A DNA stretch of 64,000 nt from Kocuria sp. TGY1127_2 (GCF_013394385.1 NZ_AP022834.1:2899612-2963611), one strand, 5' to 3'. Positions 44,906 through 54,641 are shown, counted from the stretch's first letter. Notes: a model not told the origin generated them from the sequence alone. Made by a program: numbers and translations.

Positions 44906-44926
44906 GTTCTTCTACTCTCCTTCTCT

Positions 44927-45163
44927 TTAGCGGCCAGCGCCGGAGTAGGGCAACAGAGCAACTTCGCGGGCGTTCTTGATAGCCTGTGCGATTTTGCGCT
45001 GTTCCTGCACGGTCACGCCGGTGACGCGACGCGCACGGATCTTGCCGCGGTCGGAGATGAACTTGCGCAGGAGAGCGACGTCTTTGTAATCGATCTCGGT
45101 GACTTCAGCAGCCTTGAGCGGGTTCTGCTTTGGTTTGGGCTTGCGAATTTCAGCCTTAGCCAT
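44927..45163 (-). CDS. rpsR: Ribosomal protein S18
   Basis: A 78-residue S18 of the small subunit. [19 protein letters not shown] and [20 protein letters not shown] are the core. No CxxC zinc pair is visible, so this may be the zinc-independent form used constitutively. It lies between ssb (84 bp upstream) and rplI (21 bp downstream). Confidence 0.98.
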   Translation of the reverse strand: MAKAEIRKPKPKQNPLKAAEVTEIDYKDVALLRKFISDRGKIRARRVTGVTVQEQRKIAQAIKNAREVALLPYSGAGR

Positions 45164-45247
45164 CGTGGTGCTCCTTAATTGTTGTGGAGCCCGCAGGTTT
45201 CACACCGCGGGATGGGTTAATAAATGATGCGGAGGGTGCGCTCCGGT

Positions 45248-45865
45248 TTAGAACGGCGGTTCGTCGTCCTGACCAGCACTCCAGTCGTAATTTCCTCCGG
45301 AGTTCTGGCCCCAAGGATCCGCTGCGGGCGCCTGCTGGCCGCCTCGCGAATTGCCCTGGTTGAATCCATTGCCGCCGTACCCATTGGAGCCTCCGGAGTT
45401 GCCTCCGAAACCTCCCTGGTTACCGCCCGCGTCGTTGCCCTGGTTGAAGTTATTTCCACCGGGCCCGCCCTGGCTGCCTCCGAAGTTTCCTCCTCCGGAG
45501 CGCTGGTTGCGATTGACCGACGCTGTGGCGAAACGGAGCGAGGGGCCGATGTCATCGACGTCCAGCTCCATTGAGGTGCGGCGTTCGCCCTCCTTGGTTT
45601 CATACGACCGAGCTTTGAGTCGACCCTGTGCGATGACACGTTGTCCCTTGGTCAGGGATTCGGCAACATTTTCCGCAGCCTCACGCCAGATCGAGCAACG
45701 AAGGAACAGGGCTTCCTGGTCCTTCCACTCGCCGCTCTGACGATCGAAAACGCGCGGAGTCGAGGCGATCGTGAAGTTCGCGACTGCAGCACCCGAGGGG
45801 GTGAACCGCAGTTCAGGGTCGGCGGTGAGGTTTCCGACAACCGTGATGATGGTTTCTCCAGCCAT
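45248..45865 (-). CDS. ssb: Single-stranded DNA-binding protein
   Basis: A 205-residue SSB. The OB-fold (about 1-110) contains [18 protein letters not shown] and [17 protein letters not shown] Gly/Asn-rich linker follows, with repeats such as [15 protein letters not shown]. The acidic C-terminal tip DDEPPF recruits repair and replication partners. Two adjacent ATG codons compete (45868 and 45865). AGGAGG is 2 bases from the first and 5 from the second, so the second is preferred. Confidence 0.96.
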   Translation of the reverse strand: MAGETIITVVGNLTADPELRFTPSGAAVANFTIASTPRVFDRQSGEWKDQEALFLRCSIWREAAENVAESLTKGQRVIAQGRLKARSYETKEGERRTSMELDVDDIGPSLRFATASVNRNQRSGGGNFGGSQGGPGGNNFNQGNDAGGNQGGFGGNSGGSNGYGGNGFNQGNSRGGQQAPAADPWGQNSGGNYDWSAGQDDEPPF

Positions 45866-45954
45866 CATGACCTCCTGAGTCGTATTGAATATTGTTTCCA
45901 GTCAAGCACCGGTGACGACCCGGAAGGGCCGAATCCGGCGAATTTGTGGAAACT

Positions 45955-46254
45955 TTAGGAGATCTTCTGCTCTTCCGGGCGGATGATCTTGGTGCGCATG
46001 ATGGACTCGTTCAAGTTCAGAACGCGGTCCAGTTCCTTGGCAACATCGGGCTCAGCAGTGAAGTTGACGACGGCGTAGATGCCTTCGGACTTCTTCTGGA
46101 TCTCATAGGCCAGTCGGCGACGACCCCAGATGTCGATGTTCTCGATGGTGCCGTTGCCATTGCGGACAACTTCAAGGAACTTGTTGAGGGTCGGCTCAAC
46201 GGCGCGATCGTCAACCTCGGGGTTGATGATGGCCATGAGTTCGTATTCACGCAT
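45955..46254 (-). CDS. rpsF: Ribosomal protein S6
   Basis: A 99-residue S6 of the small subunit, which pairs with S18. [20 protein letters not shown] opens it and [22 protein letters not shown] is the conserved core. AGGAGGTGGG lies 9 bases before the ATG. It is the first gene of the operon with ssb, rpsR and rplI. Confidence 0.98.
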   Translation of the reverse strand: MREYELMAIINPEVDDRAVEPTLNKFLEVVRNGNGTIENIDIWGRRRLAYEIQKKSEGIYAVVNFTAEPDVAKELDRVLNLNESIMRTKIIRPEEQKIS

Positions 46255-46468
46255 GTTTGAACCCACCTCCTTTGGTCTTTGGCGGCTACGGTATTTCCGT
46301 AGCAGGAGGTTCGCTTGTGCGTTGCCTACGCGCTCGGGGATTGTCCGAGTCGGCATAGGCTTGACCAAGTTTACAGCACGTGCCGTTCCCTGGCACCCAT
46401 GGTGGGACCCAATTCACGACGCCGCGCCGTAAAGCGGTACCGCTTCGGAGAAGGCCGCTCCCGTCCGG

Positions 46469-46813
46469 CTAGAACCGTCGGTTGTTGTTGATCCGTGCCG
46501 TCTCACTCGCATTGATGATCCCGACCCTGAAAGGGATCGTGAACAAGTCGATGAACATCAACAATCCCAAAAGGATGAAGAAGAAGTATCCGACGATGAC
46601 CGGGGCCAGCAACCAGCCCAGGCCGTGGAGGATCAGGTAGAAGATCCCCATGAACGGCGCCCGGAGGTAGAACTTGTGGATTCCGAAAATCCCCAGGAAA
46701 AACCACAGGACGTAGGAGAGGATCACGCTTTTCCTCACCACGTAGACCGGTCCTGGATTGTGCCCTCCGCTCATGTATTGCGGCGTGTGGTGTTCGGGCC
46801 TCGGGTGGCTCAT
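46469..46813 (-). CDS. TM2 domain protein
   Basis: A 114-residue membrane protein. After a short proline/histidine-rich N terminus come VILSYVLWFFLGIFGIHKFYL and GLGWLLAPVIVGYFFFILLGLLMFIDLFTIP, the two helices of the TM2 domain with the intervening aromatic turn. Function of TM2 proteins in bacteria is unknown. The ATG at 46813 has GGAGGAGGG immediately upstream. It lies 214 bp upstream of rpsF and is separated from the ABC genes by a terminator. Confidence 0.88.
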   Translation of the reverse strand: MSHPRPEHHTPQYMSGGHNPGPVYVVRKSVILSYVLWFFLGIFGIHKFYLRAPFMGIFYLILHGLGWLLAPVIVGYFFFILLGLLMFIDLFTIPFRVGIINASETARINNNRRF

Positions 46814-46910
46814 AGCCCTCCTCCGTAAAGATTTTGGTCGCGTCACCAGCGTATCGCTTGAAAATTGAACCTGGATCGGTCGTTCACTGTCCGCATGTGT
46901 ACAGAGATAC

Positions 46911-46945
46911 AGCAATGGCGACGGGTTGGTCCCGTCGCCATTGCT
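46911..46945 (-). terminator. Terminator of the ABC transporter operon
   Basis: AGCAATGGCGACGGG (46911-46925) and CCCGTCGCCATTGCT (46931-46945) form a perfect 15-bp stem with a 5-base loop, 35 bp after the permease stop. Confidence 0.85.
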
Positions 46946-46979
46946 CGTGAGATTCCGACGCTTTCGCCGGTACCTCGGT

Positions 46980-47876
46980 TTACTTCGGGTCGCGCTGGGT
47001 GAAGGAGAAATACCCCAGAATCAGCGGGACGACGCACCAGACCGCGTACCAGGCACCGGAAGCAACGTACTTCGGGTCCTGCATCGGTTCGAGGGGGTTG
47101 GTCAGGTTGGCCGTCAGCGCAGACGGAATGTAGCTCTGGAAGTCCCGAACCCATTCCCACTGGAACGGCATCAGAAGGAGCGGAAGGATGAACAGTAGAA
47201 CAACCAGAATGACGATTGCTCCCGCGTTATTCCGAATAATCGCACCGATGCCGATGCCCATCCATGCAGTCAGCACGAACACGAGGATCAGGCCGAGGAT
47301 ATTCATCAGGGTCTGTTCCTCGAAGAGACCGAACGTGATATTCATGTCCGACGTCGAGAGCACCCACTGGCTCACCGCCCATGCCAGGACACCGGAGACG
47401 ATCGCTGTGATCGCTGCGATGAGTGTGATCTGGACGGTCTTGGCCACATAGACCATTCCGCGTTTGGGCGCCGCAGTCAGGGTCGAAATGACCGACTTCG
47501 TGCCGAATTCTGAGGCAATGAAGACCACGGCCATCGACGCAAGAATGATGTAACCGAAGACGTATCCCGAATCCACTGCCTGGCGTGCGAATTCGGCCGG
47601 GTCACCTAGTTGCAGATAGTACTGGGGGATCTCTTTACCCTTGGTCATGGCGTCATGCAACGAGTCCGCATAGTCCTTGGCCTGGACCGCGGTCAGCGCG
47701 GCGAAACCGATCATGATCAGCGCCGTAATGATCATCAGCACCCAGCTGGATACCAAGGTACGGAATTTGAGCGCCTCTGATCTCAGAACACCGAGGAAGG
47801 ACAACTTGTACTTAGGAGTTTTTGAGCGCGCGGGCTCAGCGGCCCGCGCATTATGTGTTTCTACAGTGGAGCTCAT
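46980..47876 (-). CDS. ABC-2 type transporter permease
   Basis: A 298-residue permease with six predicted membrane helices (first at about 45-65). FLGVLRSEALKFRTLVSSWVL at the N terminus is typical of bacitracin-resistance-like and antibiotic export permeases (ABC-2). Its ATG lies 3 bp after the ATPase stop, and its AGGAGG site is inside the ATPase gene, so the pair is translationally coupled. Substrate unknown. Confidence 0.9.
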   Translation of the reverse strand: MSSTVETHNARAAEPARSKTPKYKLSFLGVLRSEALKFRTLVSSWVLMIITALIMIGFAALTAVQAKDYADSLHDAMTKGKEIPQYYLQLGDPAEFARQAVDSGYVFGYIILASMAVVFIASEFGTKSVISTLTAAPKRGMVYVAKTVQITLIAAITAIVSGVLAWAVSQWVLSTSDMNITFGLFEEQTLMNILGLILVFVLTAWMGIGIGAIIRNNAGAIVILVVLLFILPLLLMPFQWEWVRDFQSYIPSALTANLTNPLEPMQDPKYVASGAWYAVWCVVPLILGYFSFTQRDPK

Positions 47877-47879
47877 TGC

Positions 47880-48965
47880 TTACTTCTCCTCCTGATTCCA
47901 GGGGGTCGCCTGTTCGGTGGAGTGGGCAGGTTCGTAGCCGTCATCCTGGGTGGCGGGAGCGACCGTCGGGTTGGACGCGGTGTGTGCACCGCCCGATGCC
48001 CGGTCACTTTCGGAGCCGGAGTCTGCGACCGAACCGGCCGCCGCCGAGCCAAGACCCGCATTCGGATCGGAAGAGCGGTACTCGACCGAATCGCTGGTCA
48101 TGGACATGTACACCTGCTCCAGGCTGGCCTTCTGGGGAGTGATCTCCCACAGCAAGACACCCTGGGACTGAGCACGCTGAGCGACCTCACGGCCGTTGGC
48201 GCTCACGAGGAGGGCGTCGTCGTCCTGCTTCTGGACTGCTACCTGATCCTGTCGAAGGGCCTCCGCGAAACTTTCCGGATTGTCGGTGCGAACCAGAACG
48301 TGATCCTCGCCGGTTTGATTGAGGAATTCCTTCAACGGCTGGTCCGCGAGGACTTTGCCCTGCCCGATCACGATCAGGTGGTCCGCAGTCTGGGACATTT
48401 CCGACATCAAGTGGGAGGACAGGAAGACGGTCTTTCCCTCGGAAGCGAGGAACCGCGCCATCTGGCGCACCCAAATGACACCCTCGGGGTCGAGACCATT
48501 GACCGGTTCGTCCAAAATGACGGTGCTGGGATCGCCGAGAATCGCCGTGGCAATTCCGAGACGCTGGCCCATACCGAGTGAATAGCCGCCAACCTTCTTC
48601 TTCGCGGCGCTGCTCAACCCGGTGATTTCGATGACTTCGTCCACACGGGAATTCGGAATGCCGTGAGTGCGGGCCAAAGCACGGAGATGGTTGACACCGC
48701 TGCGCCGGGGATGGACTGCACGTGCCTCGAGCAGCGCACCGACCGAGGTCAGCGGCGAAGACAAATGACTGTACTTTTTACCGTCCACAAGGGCACTGCC
48801 CGTTGTGGGTTTCTCAAGCCCGAGGATCATACGCATCGTTGTGGATTTACCGGCGCCGTTCGGCCCGAGGAACCCTGTGACTTTTCCCGGCTGAACCGTG
48901 AAAGAAACGTTGTCAACGGCGCGCTTGGACCCATACTGCTTGGAGAGGCCAGAGACCTCGATCAT
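47880..48965 (-). CDS. ABC transporter ATP-binding protein
   Basis: A 361-residue ABC ATPase. Walker A GPNGAGKST (residues about 34-42), signature YSLGMGQRLGIA, Walker B VILDEPVNGLDPEG and the switch His in SSHLMSE are present. The first 230 residues match BcrA/drug-exporter ATPases. A C-terminal regulatory part is followed by an unusual 60-residue disordered tail rich in Ser, Ala, Asp and Gly. A possible palindromic operator lies about 105-122 bp upstream. Confidence 0.92.
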   Translation of the reverse strand: MIEVSGLSKQYGSKRAVDNVSFTVQPGKVTGFLGPNGAGKSTTMRMILGLEKPTTGSALVDGKKYSHLSSPLTSVGALLEARAVHPRRSGVNHLRALARTHGIPNSRVDEVIEITGLSSAAKKKVGGYSLGMGQRLGIATAILGDPSTVILDEPVNGLDPEGVIWVRQMARFLASEGKTVFLSSHLMSEMSQTADHLIVIGQGKVLADQPLKEFLNQTGEDHVLVRTDNPESFAEALRQDQVAVQKQDDDALLVSANGREVAQRAQSQGVLLWEITPQKASLEQVYMSMTSDSVEYRSSDPNAGLGSAAAGSVADSGSESDRASGGAHTASNPTVAPATQDDGYEPAHSTEQATPWNQEEK

Positions 48966-49069
48966 GGTGGCTCCTTCCTAACCCGGAGAGCCCGGGTCTA
49001 ACGTCGTCTCACCCCACCCTATAAGCAAATTCCTCCTCGTTCCCTGAAAACTCAAGCAACGAGGGCGAT

Positions 49070-49087
49070 TTCATACCAGAGTATGAA
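49070..49087. promoter_or_regulatory. Inverted repeat upstream of the ABC operon
   Basis: TTCATAC-CAGA-GTATGAA, 7-bp perfect arms with a 4-base spacer, 105 bp upstream of the ATPase start and 105 bp after the cca stop. It looks like a repressor operator; no regulator gene is adjacent. Confidence 0.45.
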
Positions 49088-49191
49088 TGTGGGTAGAGCT
49101 GGCTGTACTCCTGAGGAAACCCCGAAAAGACCGAACACGCCCCCATCCCGAGAAAACTCTCTGCCGTTTCAGGCGATCAAGCTGTAGAGCG

Positions 49192-50625
49192 CTAAGCCAT
49201 TTCCTGGCCGCCGCGGTTCTGTTCCGCCCACCATTTCTTCAGGCGACGCTCAGCCTCGTCCTCACCGAGCTTCCCCTCATCCAGCCGCACATTCAGGAGA
49301 AAATTATATGCCTTGCCGACCATAGGTCCCGGTGCAATGCCCAGAATATCCATGATCTGCTGACCATCCAGGTCCGGTCGCATGGCTTCCAGTTCTTCCT
49401 GTTCGGCCAATTCGGAAATCCGCCGTTCCAGGTCGTTGTACGCGCGGCCGAGCCGTTGGGCCTTCTTCTTGTTCCGGGTCGTCACATCGGAGCGGGTCAG
49501 CCTATGGAGCCTCTCCAGCTGGTCGCCCGCATCGCGAACGTAGCGTCGAACTGCGGAATCGCTCCATCCGGCGTCCCCGTATCCGTAAAAGCGCATGTGG
49601 AGTTCGATCAGGCGGGCAACGTTCTTGATCGTCTCGTTGTCGAAACGCAGAGCGCGCATCCTTTTCTTGACCAGTTTGGAGCCGACGACGTCGTGGTGTC
49701 GGAAACTGACCGTGCCATTGTCTTCGAGCTTCCGGGTACCCGGTTTGCCGATGTCATGCATGAGCGCGGCGAAACGCAAAGTGAAGTCTGGTGACGGAAC
49801 CGGGCCGTCATCGTCAGTCTCCAAATCCTTCGCCTGCATCAGCACTGTGAGGGAGTGTTCGTAGACATCCTTGTGGTGGTGTTGGGCGTCAGTCTCCAGC
49901 TGCAGGGCAGGCACTTCGGGAAGAACATAGTCAGCAAGGCCGGTGCTCACCAGCAGTTCGACTCCGCGCCGCGGGTTCTTGCCAACGATCAACTTGATCA
50001 GTTCATCCCGCACACGCTCGGCGGAAATGATGTCGATTCGAGCAGCCATATCCGTCATCGCCGCAACCAATTCCGGCGCCGGGTCGATGTCGAGCCGGGA
50101 AACGAATCTCGCGGCTCTCATCATGCGAAGAGGGTCATCGGAGAAAGAGTCCTCGGGAGTACCCGGCGTCCGCAGAATATTGGCCGAAAGGTCCTGAATG
50201 CCGCCGTACGGGTCCACGAGTTCAAGACTTGGCAGTCGCAAGGCCATGGAGTTGATGGTGAAGTCTCGCCGGAAGAGGTCGTCCTCGAGTCTCCTGGCGA
50301 ATGCCACCGTCGGTTTCCGGGAATCGGGGTCGTATGCCTCGGCCCTGTAGGTTGTCACCTCGATCATCGCGTCACTTTTGCGCAACCCGATGGTTCCAAA
50401 GGCCCTGCCGATCTCCCAGTGGGCATCGGCCCATTCTCGGGCGACGTCGAGCGTCTCATCCGGTGTCGCGTTGGTTGTGAAGTCCAGGTCCAGCGCGGCC
50501 GATCCAAGGAACAGATCCCTCACGGGGCCACCCACCAGGGACAGCTCAAAACCCCGATCCTCGAAGAGTTTTCCGAGGTCCAGAGCTGCGGGGTGAATTG
50601 AGGAGCTGTCAAAGAGGTTAACCAT
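49192..50625 (-). CDS. cca: CCA tRNA nucleotidyltransferase
   Basis: A 477-residue enzyme that adds or repairs the CCA end of tRNAs. The head domain has LVGGPVRDLFLG and LDLDFTT with the two catalytic Asp residues, then RRDFTINSMAL and DDPLRMMRAARF. A C-terminal HD domain contains LMHDIGKP and FRHHDVVG, as in bacterial enzymes with extra phosphohydrolase activity. AAGGACT immediately precedes the ATG. It diverges from the Nudix gene, a layout conserved near actinobacterial origins. Confidence 0.96.
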   Translation of the reverse strand: MVNLFDSSSIHPAALDLGKLFEDRGFELSLVGGPVRDLFLGSAALDLDFTTNATPDETLDVAREWADAHWEIGRAFGTIGLRKSDAMIEVTTYRAEAYDPDSRKPTVAFARRLEDDLFRRDFTINSMALRLPSLELVDPYGGIQDLSANILRTPGTPEDSFSDDPLRMMRAARFVSRLDIDPAPELVAAMTDMAARIDIISAERVRDELIKLIVGKNPRRGVELLVSTGLADYVLPEVPALQLETDAQHHHKDVYEHSLTVLMQAKDLETDDDGPVPSPDFTLRFAALMHDIGKPGTRKLEDNGTVSFRHHDVVGSKLVKKRMRALRFDNETIKNVARLIELHMRFYGYGDAGWSDSAVRRYVRDAGDQLERLHRLTRSDVTTRNKKKAQRLGRAYNDLERRISELAEQEELEAMRPDLDGQQIMDILGIAPGPMVGKAYNFLLNVRLDEGKLGEDEAERRLKKWWAEQNRGGQEMA

Positions 50626-50750
50626 AGTCCTTAAAGCGTGCCAGAAAACCGCGGCATCAGTGGGGTCGAAGCGCGGACATGACCCCGGAGTCTAGGTCAC
50701 ACACTCGTGCTCTCAGCACGTGTCAAGGAGTAACTCTGTAAGGTGGACAT

Positions 50751-51251
50751 ATGACTTTTCCAGTACCCCGGGCACCGAAGAAGCGGGCTTTCACCCCGCC
50801 TTCCCCCTTGCCCACGGTGGAAGAAGTCTCTGCCGGGGGCATAGTCGTCGATCTGAAGACCTCTGGGCAACCCGTAGCGATCATTGCCCGCATCAACCGT
50901 GGCGGACGTCTGGAATGGTGCCTCCCCAAAGGCCATCCCGAGGGTCAGGAGACCAATGAGGAGGCCGCCTGTCGAGAGATCGAAGAGGAGACGGGCATCG
51001 CGGGAAATGTGCTGGCACCCTTGGGCTCCATTGATTATTGGTTCACGGTTTCCGGGCACCGCGTCCACAAGACCGTGCACCACTTCTTGTTGGAAGCTAC
51101 GGGCGGGTATCTGACTACGGAGAAGGACCCGGATCACGAGGCCATCGACGTCGCCTGGTCCAACATCGACGACTTGGGGCGTAAACTCTCGTTTCCGAAC
51201 GAACGTAGGATTGCGGATATCGCTCGGGAATACATCATCCACCAGATCTAG
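50751..51251 (+). CDS. Nudix hydrolase
   Basis: A 166-residue Nudix protein. The Nudix box spans GHPEGQETNEEAACREIEEE followed by TGI, with all the metal-binding Glu residues. VSAGGIVVDL opens the fold and WCLPKGH precedes the box. Neighbours of cca and murJ in actinobacteria often carry this gene; substrate unknown (dinucleotide polyphosphates or oxidised nucleotides). It starts the plus-strand run with murJ, 64 bp apart. Confidence 0.93.
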   Translation: MTFPVPRAPKKRAFTPPSPLPTVEEVSAGGIVVDLKTSGQPVAIIARINRGGRLEWCLPKGHPEGQETNEEAACREIEEETGIAGNVLAPLGSIDYWFTVSGHRVHKTVHHFLLEATGGYLTTEKDPDHEAIDVAWSNIDDLGRKLSFPNERRIADIAREYIIHQI

Positions 51252-51315
51252 AACCGTGTGGGCTGGGTTCCGGGCCGGTGCCGATCCCAAACTTCATCGA
51301 TAGGGCTTAGCAAAT

Positions 51316-52950
51316 ATGGCACGAACTGGTGCTCGATCTAGCGCCATTATGGCCGCGGGAACGATGGTTTCTCGCCTCCTGGGCTTCGTCAAGACCATGC
51401 TCTTGGCCATCGCTATTGGCGCCTCGACGACGACCGGTAACGTCTTCGCCCTCGCCAATACACTGCCGAACTTGATCTACGTGCTCGTCGCGGCAGGCGT
51501 ATTCAACGCGGTCCTGGTTCCCCAGATCATCAAGGCGTCCAAGAAGCCGGACGGCGGCGCCGACTACATTTCCCGATTGCTGTCCCTGGCCATCATCGGC
51601 TTGTTTGTCATTACGGCAATCGTCGTCCTCTGCGCGCGCCCGATCATCAGCATCATGGCCAACGACTGGTCCCAGGAAAAGATCGACTTCGGGACGACAT
51701 TCGCCCTGTGGTGCTTCCCGCAGATCTTCTTCTACGGCCTGTATACGGTAGTCGGCCAGATCCTCAACGCTCGCGGCGCTTTCGGCGCCTACATGTGGGC
51801 TCCTGTTCTCAACAACGTGGTCGCGATCGCCTCGCTGCTGGTGTTCATAGGCTTGTTCGGATCCTGGGGTACAGCGCATCATGACCCCTCCAACTGGAGC
51901 GGGGAGAAAACATTTTGGCTTGCGGGAATGGCGACGATCGGCGTCATGGCACAAGCCCTGATTCTGTTTATTCCGCTCAAGGCATTGAAACTAGGCCTCG
52001 GTATCAAACTCGGCTGGCGGGGCATCGGACTGGGAACGGCGGCTCGTATCGGCAGCTGGACCCTAGCAACGGGCGTCGTTGCGAATCTTTCTTTCCTCTT
52101 CTTGGCCCGTATTGCCACCAGGCCTGAGGGGTCCCAACAGGATTTCAGCCACCCGATCGCGGGCAACAATGTGCTCGATCAGTCGACCATGTTGTACCAG
52201 CTTCCCCACGGCGTCATCGGCTTGTCGATCGCAACCGTGCTCTTCAACGAAATGTCCCGCTACGCGGACAACAACGACAACGCCTCACTCGTGGAAACCC
52301 TTTCACGCGGCCTTCGGGTCGCTTCGGTCGCGACCATCTTCTGCGCCGTGGCGCTGATCGTTTATGCCGGACCGATCGGGATGCTCTTCGGTGGTGGCGA
52401 TCCCGCCCAAGGTGCTGTGATCGGCCAGGTGATTTCCGTGATTGCTCTCGGCGGTCCGTTCCTGACCATCGCTTTCATGATGGGACGCGCCTTCTACGCG
52501 CACGAAGACGCCAAGACACCATTGATCAACCAAGCGATTTCTGCGGTGATCGTGATCATCCTGGGATTCACGGTCGGCAAATTGCCGCCTCAATACATTG
52601 TTTTCTGTCTGGCCGGTCTATACGCGATGCAGAATATATTGGCAACGTTGCTCTTTCACCGGGGGTTACGCCGATGGCTCGGCGATTATGATCTGGCCAG
52701 CATCGTCAAGACTCACCTTCGGGTTACCGTTTCTGCGATTGTCGCCGGAGTCGTCGGCTTCGTCGTTCTTCACCTGATGGGCGGCGGAGCCTTTGGCGGC
52801 TTCGCCTGGCACAGTCAGATCACGGCTTTTGTCACGATTCTGATCGGCGGTTTGATCATGGGTGTGGTCTACTTCGGGGCCCTACGAGTTTTCCACGTTC
52901 GGGAGCTGGACAGCGTTCTCAAACCTCTGAAGGCACGTCTAGGCAGGTAG
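51316..52950 (+). CDS. murJ: Lipid II flippase MurJ (MviN)
   Basis: A 544-residue MOP-superfamily membrane protein with 14 predicted helices. It flips lipid II across the membrane for peptidoglycan synthesis. AAGTMVSRLLGFVKTMLLAIA at the N terminus, ANTLPNLIYVLVAAGVFNAVLVPQ and QLPHGVIGLSIATVLF are conserved MurJ blocks. The next gene, 72 bp downstream, encodes a membrane protein that resembles the pseudokinase part fused to MurJ in mycobacteria. Confidence 0.95.
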   Translation: MARTGARSSAIMAAGTMVSRLLGFVKTMLLAIAIGASTTTGNVFALANTLPNLIYVLVAAGVFNAVLVPQIIKASKKPDGGADYISRLLSLAIIGLFVITAIVVLCARPIISIMANDWSQEKIDFGTTFALWCFPQIFFYGLYTVVGQILNARGAFGAYMWAPVLNNVVAIASLLVFIGLFGSWGTAHHDPSNWSGEKTFWLAGMATIGVMAQALILFIPLKALKLGLGIKLGWRGIGLGTAARIGSWTLATGVVANLSFLFLARIATRPEGSQQDFSHPIAGNNVLDQSTMLYQLPHGVIGLSIATVLFNEMSRYADNNDNASLVETLSRGLRVASVATIFCAVALIVYAGPIGMLFGGGDPAQGAVIGQVISVIALGGPFLTIAFMMGRAFYAHEDAKTPLINQAISAVIVIILGFTVGKLPPQYIVFCLAGLYAMQNILATLLFHRGLRRWLGDYDLASIVKTHLRVTVSAIVAGVVGFVVLHLMGGGAFGGFAWHSQITAFVTILIGGLIMGVVYFGALRVFHVRELDSVLKPLKARLGR

Positions 52951-53022
52951 TTCGGACCACAAGGGCCTGAACGCCGGTATCATCGAACTGTTACTTCGAC
53001 CCAAATTAGCGCGGGGGTACTT

Positions 53023-54459
53023 TTGACGCAGGCGATTCAACTCGGCACCGTTCTTGGTGGCCGGTACAAGGTGACCGCTCAGATTGTTACCACCGCGGCA
53101 CAGGACCACGTTCTGGATGGCAAAGACCAGGTCCTCGAACGCAAGGTTTCGATCCTTGTGGCCAGTCCGAGCCACAGTGATCTGCTCATTGAAAATGCCC
53201 GTGACATTGCGACGGGGTCCCGCTCGGGCAGCCTTCAGGTGCTCGACCTCGGCCAATCCGATGATGTCACTTACCTGATTACCTCTCACGCTCGGGCGAA
53301 TGATCTGCTCGATCTGCTGCTCACGGAGAATCAGGAAGACGTTTCCTCCGAAAATGAAGAACTCGGTGGGGAGATCTTCGGGGGTGGCAACGCTCCCGTG
53401 GCTCCTTCGTCGGATTACGAACAGGTGGGGACAGAGACGTCACCTCAGGAGGAAGTTGCTCAGGATGAAGAGGACTCCGCTGCTCCCGTGACGGAATGGA
53501 CTGACGCTGATTATGAGGCCTTTGGAGAGGAACCTCCCGCTCGGCGTTCCTCCAGTCCTTCCCAGCGCGGGGGAACACTGTTCGATCGCGCGGCAACCGA
53601 CGTCGCGGGTGGTTCTTCCGCTGCCGCCGCGGCTTCGTTGCGGGAGGAAGACAGTTCATACGACGGCGACAACCGGTACCACTACAGCGATGAAGAAGAA
53701 TTCGTCCCTGCCGGTGAATACGAGGATTACGAGGACGAAGAAGACCCTGAGGAACCGTATTACGACGAGGATGAGGAGTACTACGACGAGGAGCCTCGTC
53801 GTAGAAGCTCGGCGGGTTTGTGGATCACAGCGGCGATCGTCGTCATCCTGTTGGTCGTCCTCGTCGTCTTCGGATTCAACAAGCTCGGATCTCTCGTTTC
53901 GAGCTCGGGATCGGTCCCCAGCGGTACCGTGAGCTCCGCGGAGGGCCAGTCCAATTCGGAATCCTCCGGTGAGTCATCTTCTCCGTCGGATTCTTCGGCA
54001 ACGCCGCAGGTCGCCAACCTTTCCCGTGTCATTCCCGATAACCCGAATTTCATGTCTGATCAGGACGGCACCTTGAGCCAAGCCAATGACGGCAATCCGG
54101 GAACGTACTGGACCAGTTATGGTTTTTCGAATGCCAACTTCGGTCAGCTGATCAAGGGAATCGGCCTTGCCGCTCAGATGCAAGAACCGGCCAAGGTCAA
54201 TCAGGTAACGGTGGATGCGCCCAAGAGTACCGGTGGTCAGTTCTCGGTCTACACGAATGACTCCCCCAGCCTCGATGGCGCCACCAAGGCCGGCCAAGGT
54301 TCATTCAAGAACGGTCCTACCTCGGTTGATCTCTCCGACGAGGCCAAGTCGAAGTCGGCACAGTATGTGATTGTCTATGTCACCCAGCTTCCCCAGGTCA
54401 GCTCCCCCATCGGCGGCTACAACTATGGCCTCCACGTGGGCGAAATCAGCGTCAAGTAG
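53023..54459 (+). CDS. Membrane protein with truncated kinase-like N terminus and extracytoplasmic domain
   Basis: A 478-residue protein with one membrane helix (about 265-287). The N-terminal 100 residues resemble the first lobe of a Ser/Thr kinase (GTVLGGRYKV glycine loop region, ERKVSILVA in place of the catalytic lysine strand) without the catalytic loop. A strongly acidic Glu/Asp/Tyr-rich linker follows (about 100-260). Outside the membrane lies a discoidin-like domain (about 330-478). It probably partners MurJ, as MviN pseudokinases do in mycobacteria. TTG is the likely start, with GGGGG before it. Confidence 0.78.
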   Translation: MTQAIQLGTVLGGRYKVTAQIVTTAAQDHVLDGKDQVLERKVSILVASPSHSDLLIENARDIATGSRSGSLQVLDLGQSDDVTYLITSHARANDLLDLLLTENQEDVSSENEELGGEIFGGGNAPVAPSSDYEQVGTETSPQEEVAQDEEDSAAPVTEWTDADYEAFGEEPPARRSSSPSQRGGTLFDRAATDVAGGSSAAAAASLREEDSSYDGDNRYHYSDEEEFVPAGEYEDYEDEEDPEEPYYDEDEEYYDEEPRRRSSAGLWITAAIVVILLVVLVVFGFNKLGSLVSSSGSVPSGTVSSAEGQSNSESSGESSSPSDSSATPQVANLSRVIPDNPNFMSDQDGTLSQANDGNPGTYWTSYGFSNANFGQLIKGIGLAAQMQEPAKVNQVTVDAPKSTGGQFSVYTNDSPSLDGATKAGQGSFKNGPTSVDLSDEAKSKSAQYVIVYVTQLPQVSSPIGGYNYGLHVGEISVK

Positions 54460-54573
54460 ACCGGGTTCGGCTTTCCGGGCATGGGTTGGTCGGGTTGTGA
54501 GTCATTCTCCGTGCCCAATAGCCCTGCGGAATATTCTGAGGGCTCCCTAGGTTTCATCCAACAGATCAACATA

Positions 54574-54602
54574 GAGCCTCAGTGTCCTTTGAGGTGAGGC
54601 TC
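54574..54602 (+). terminator. Hairpin between the pseudokinase gene and trxB
   Basis: GAGCCTCA (54574-54581) and TGAGGCTC (54595-54602) form an 8-bp perfect stem with a 13-base loop, 115 bp after the upstream stop and 40 bp before the trxB start. It could be a terminator or a leader structure. Confidence 0.5.
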
Positions 54603-54641
54603 CCGCATTGGCCAGCGCCTGGCCCGCATGGAAGGAAATAA

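Noticed and set aside
45303..45540. Repetitive DNA inside ssb as a possible tandem repeat or CRISPR-like array
   Set aside because: It is the normal Gly/Asn-rich linker of SSB, without regular spacing or spacers.
53660..53800. GAGGAC-rich repeat-like DNA in the MurJ-partner gene
   Set aside because: It only reflects the acidic Glu/Asp/Tyr linker of the protein.
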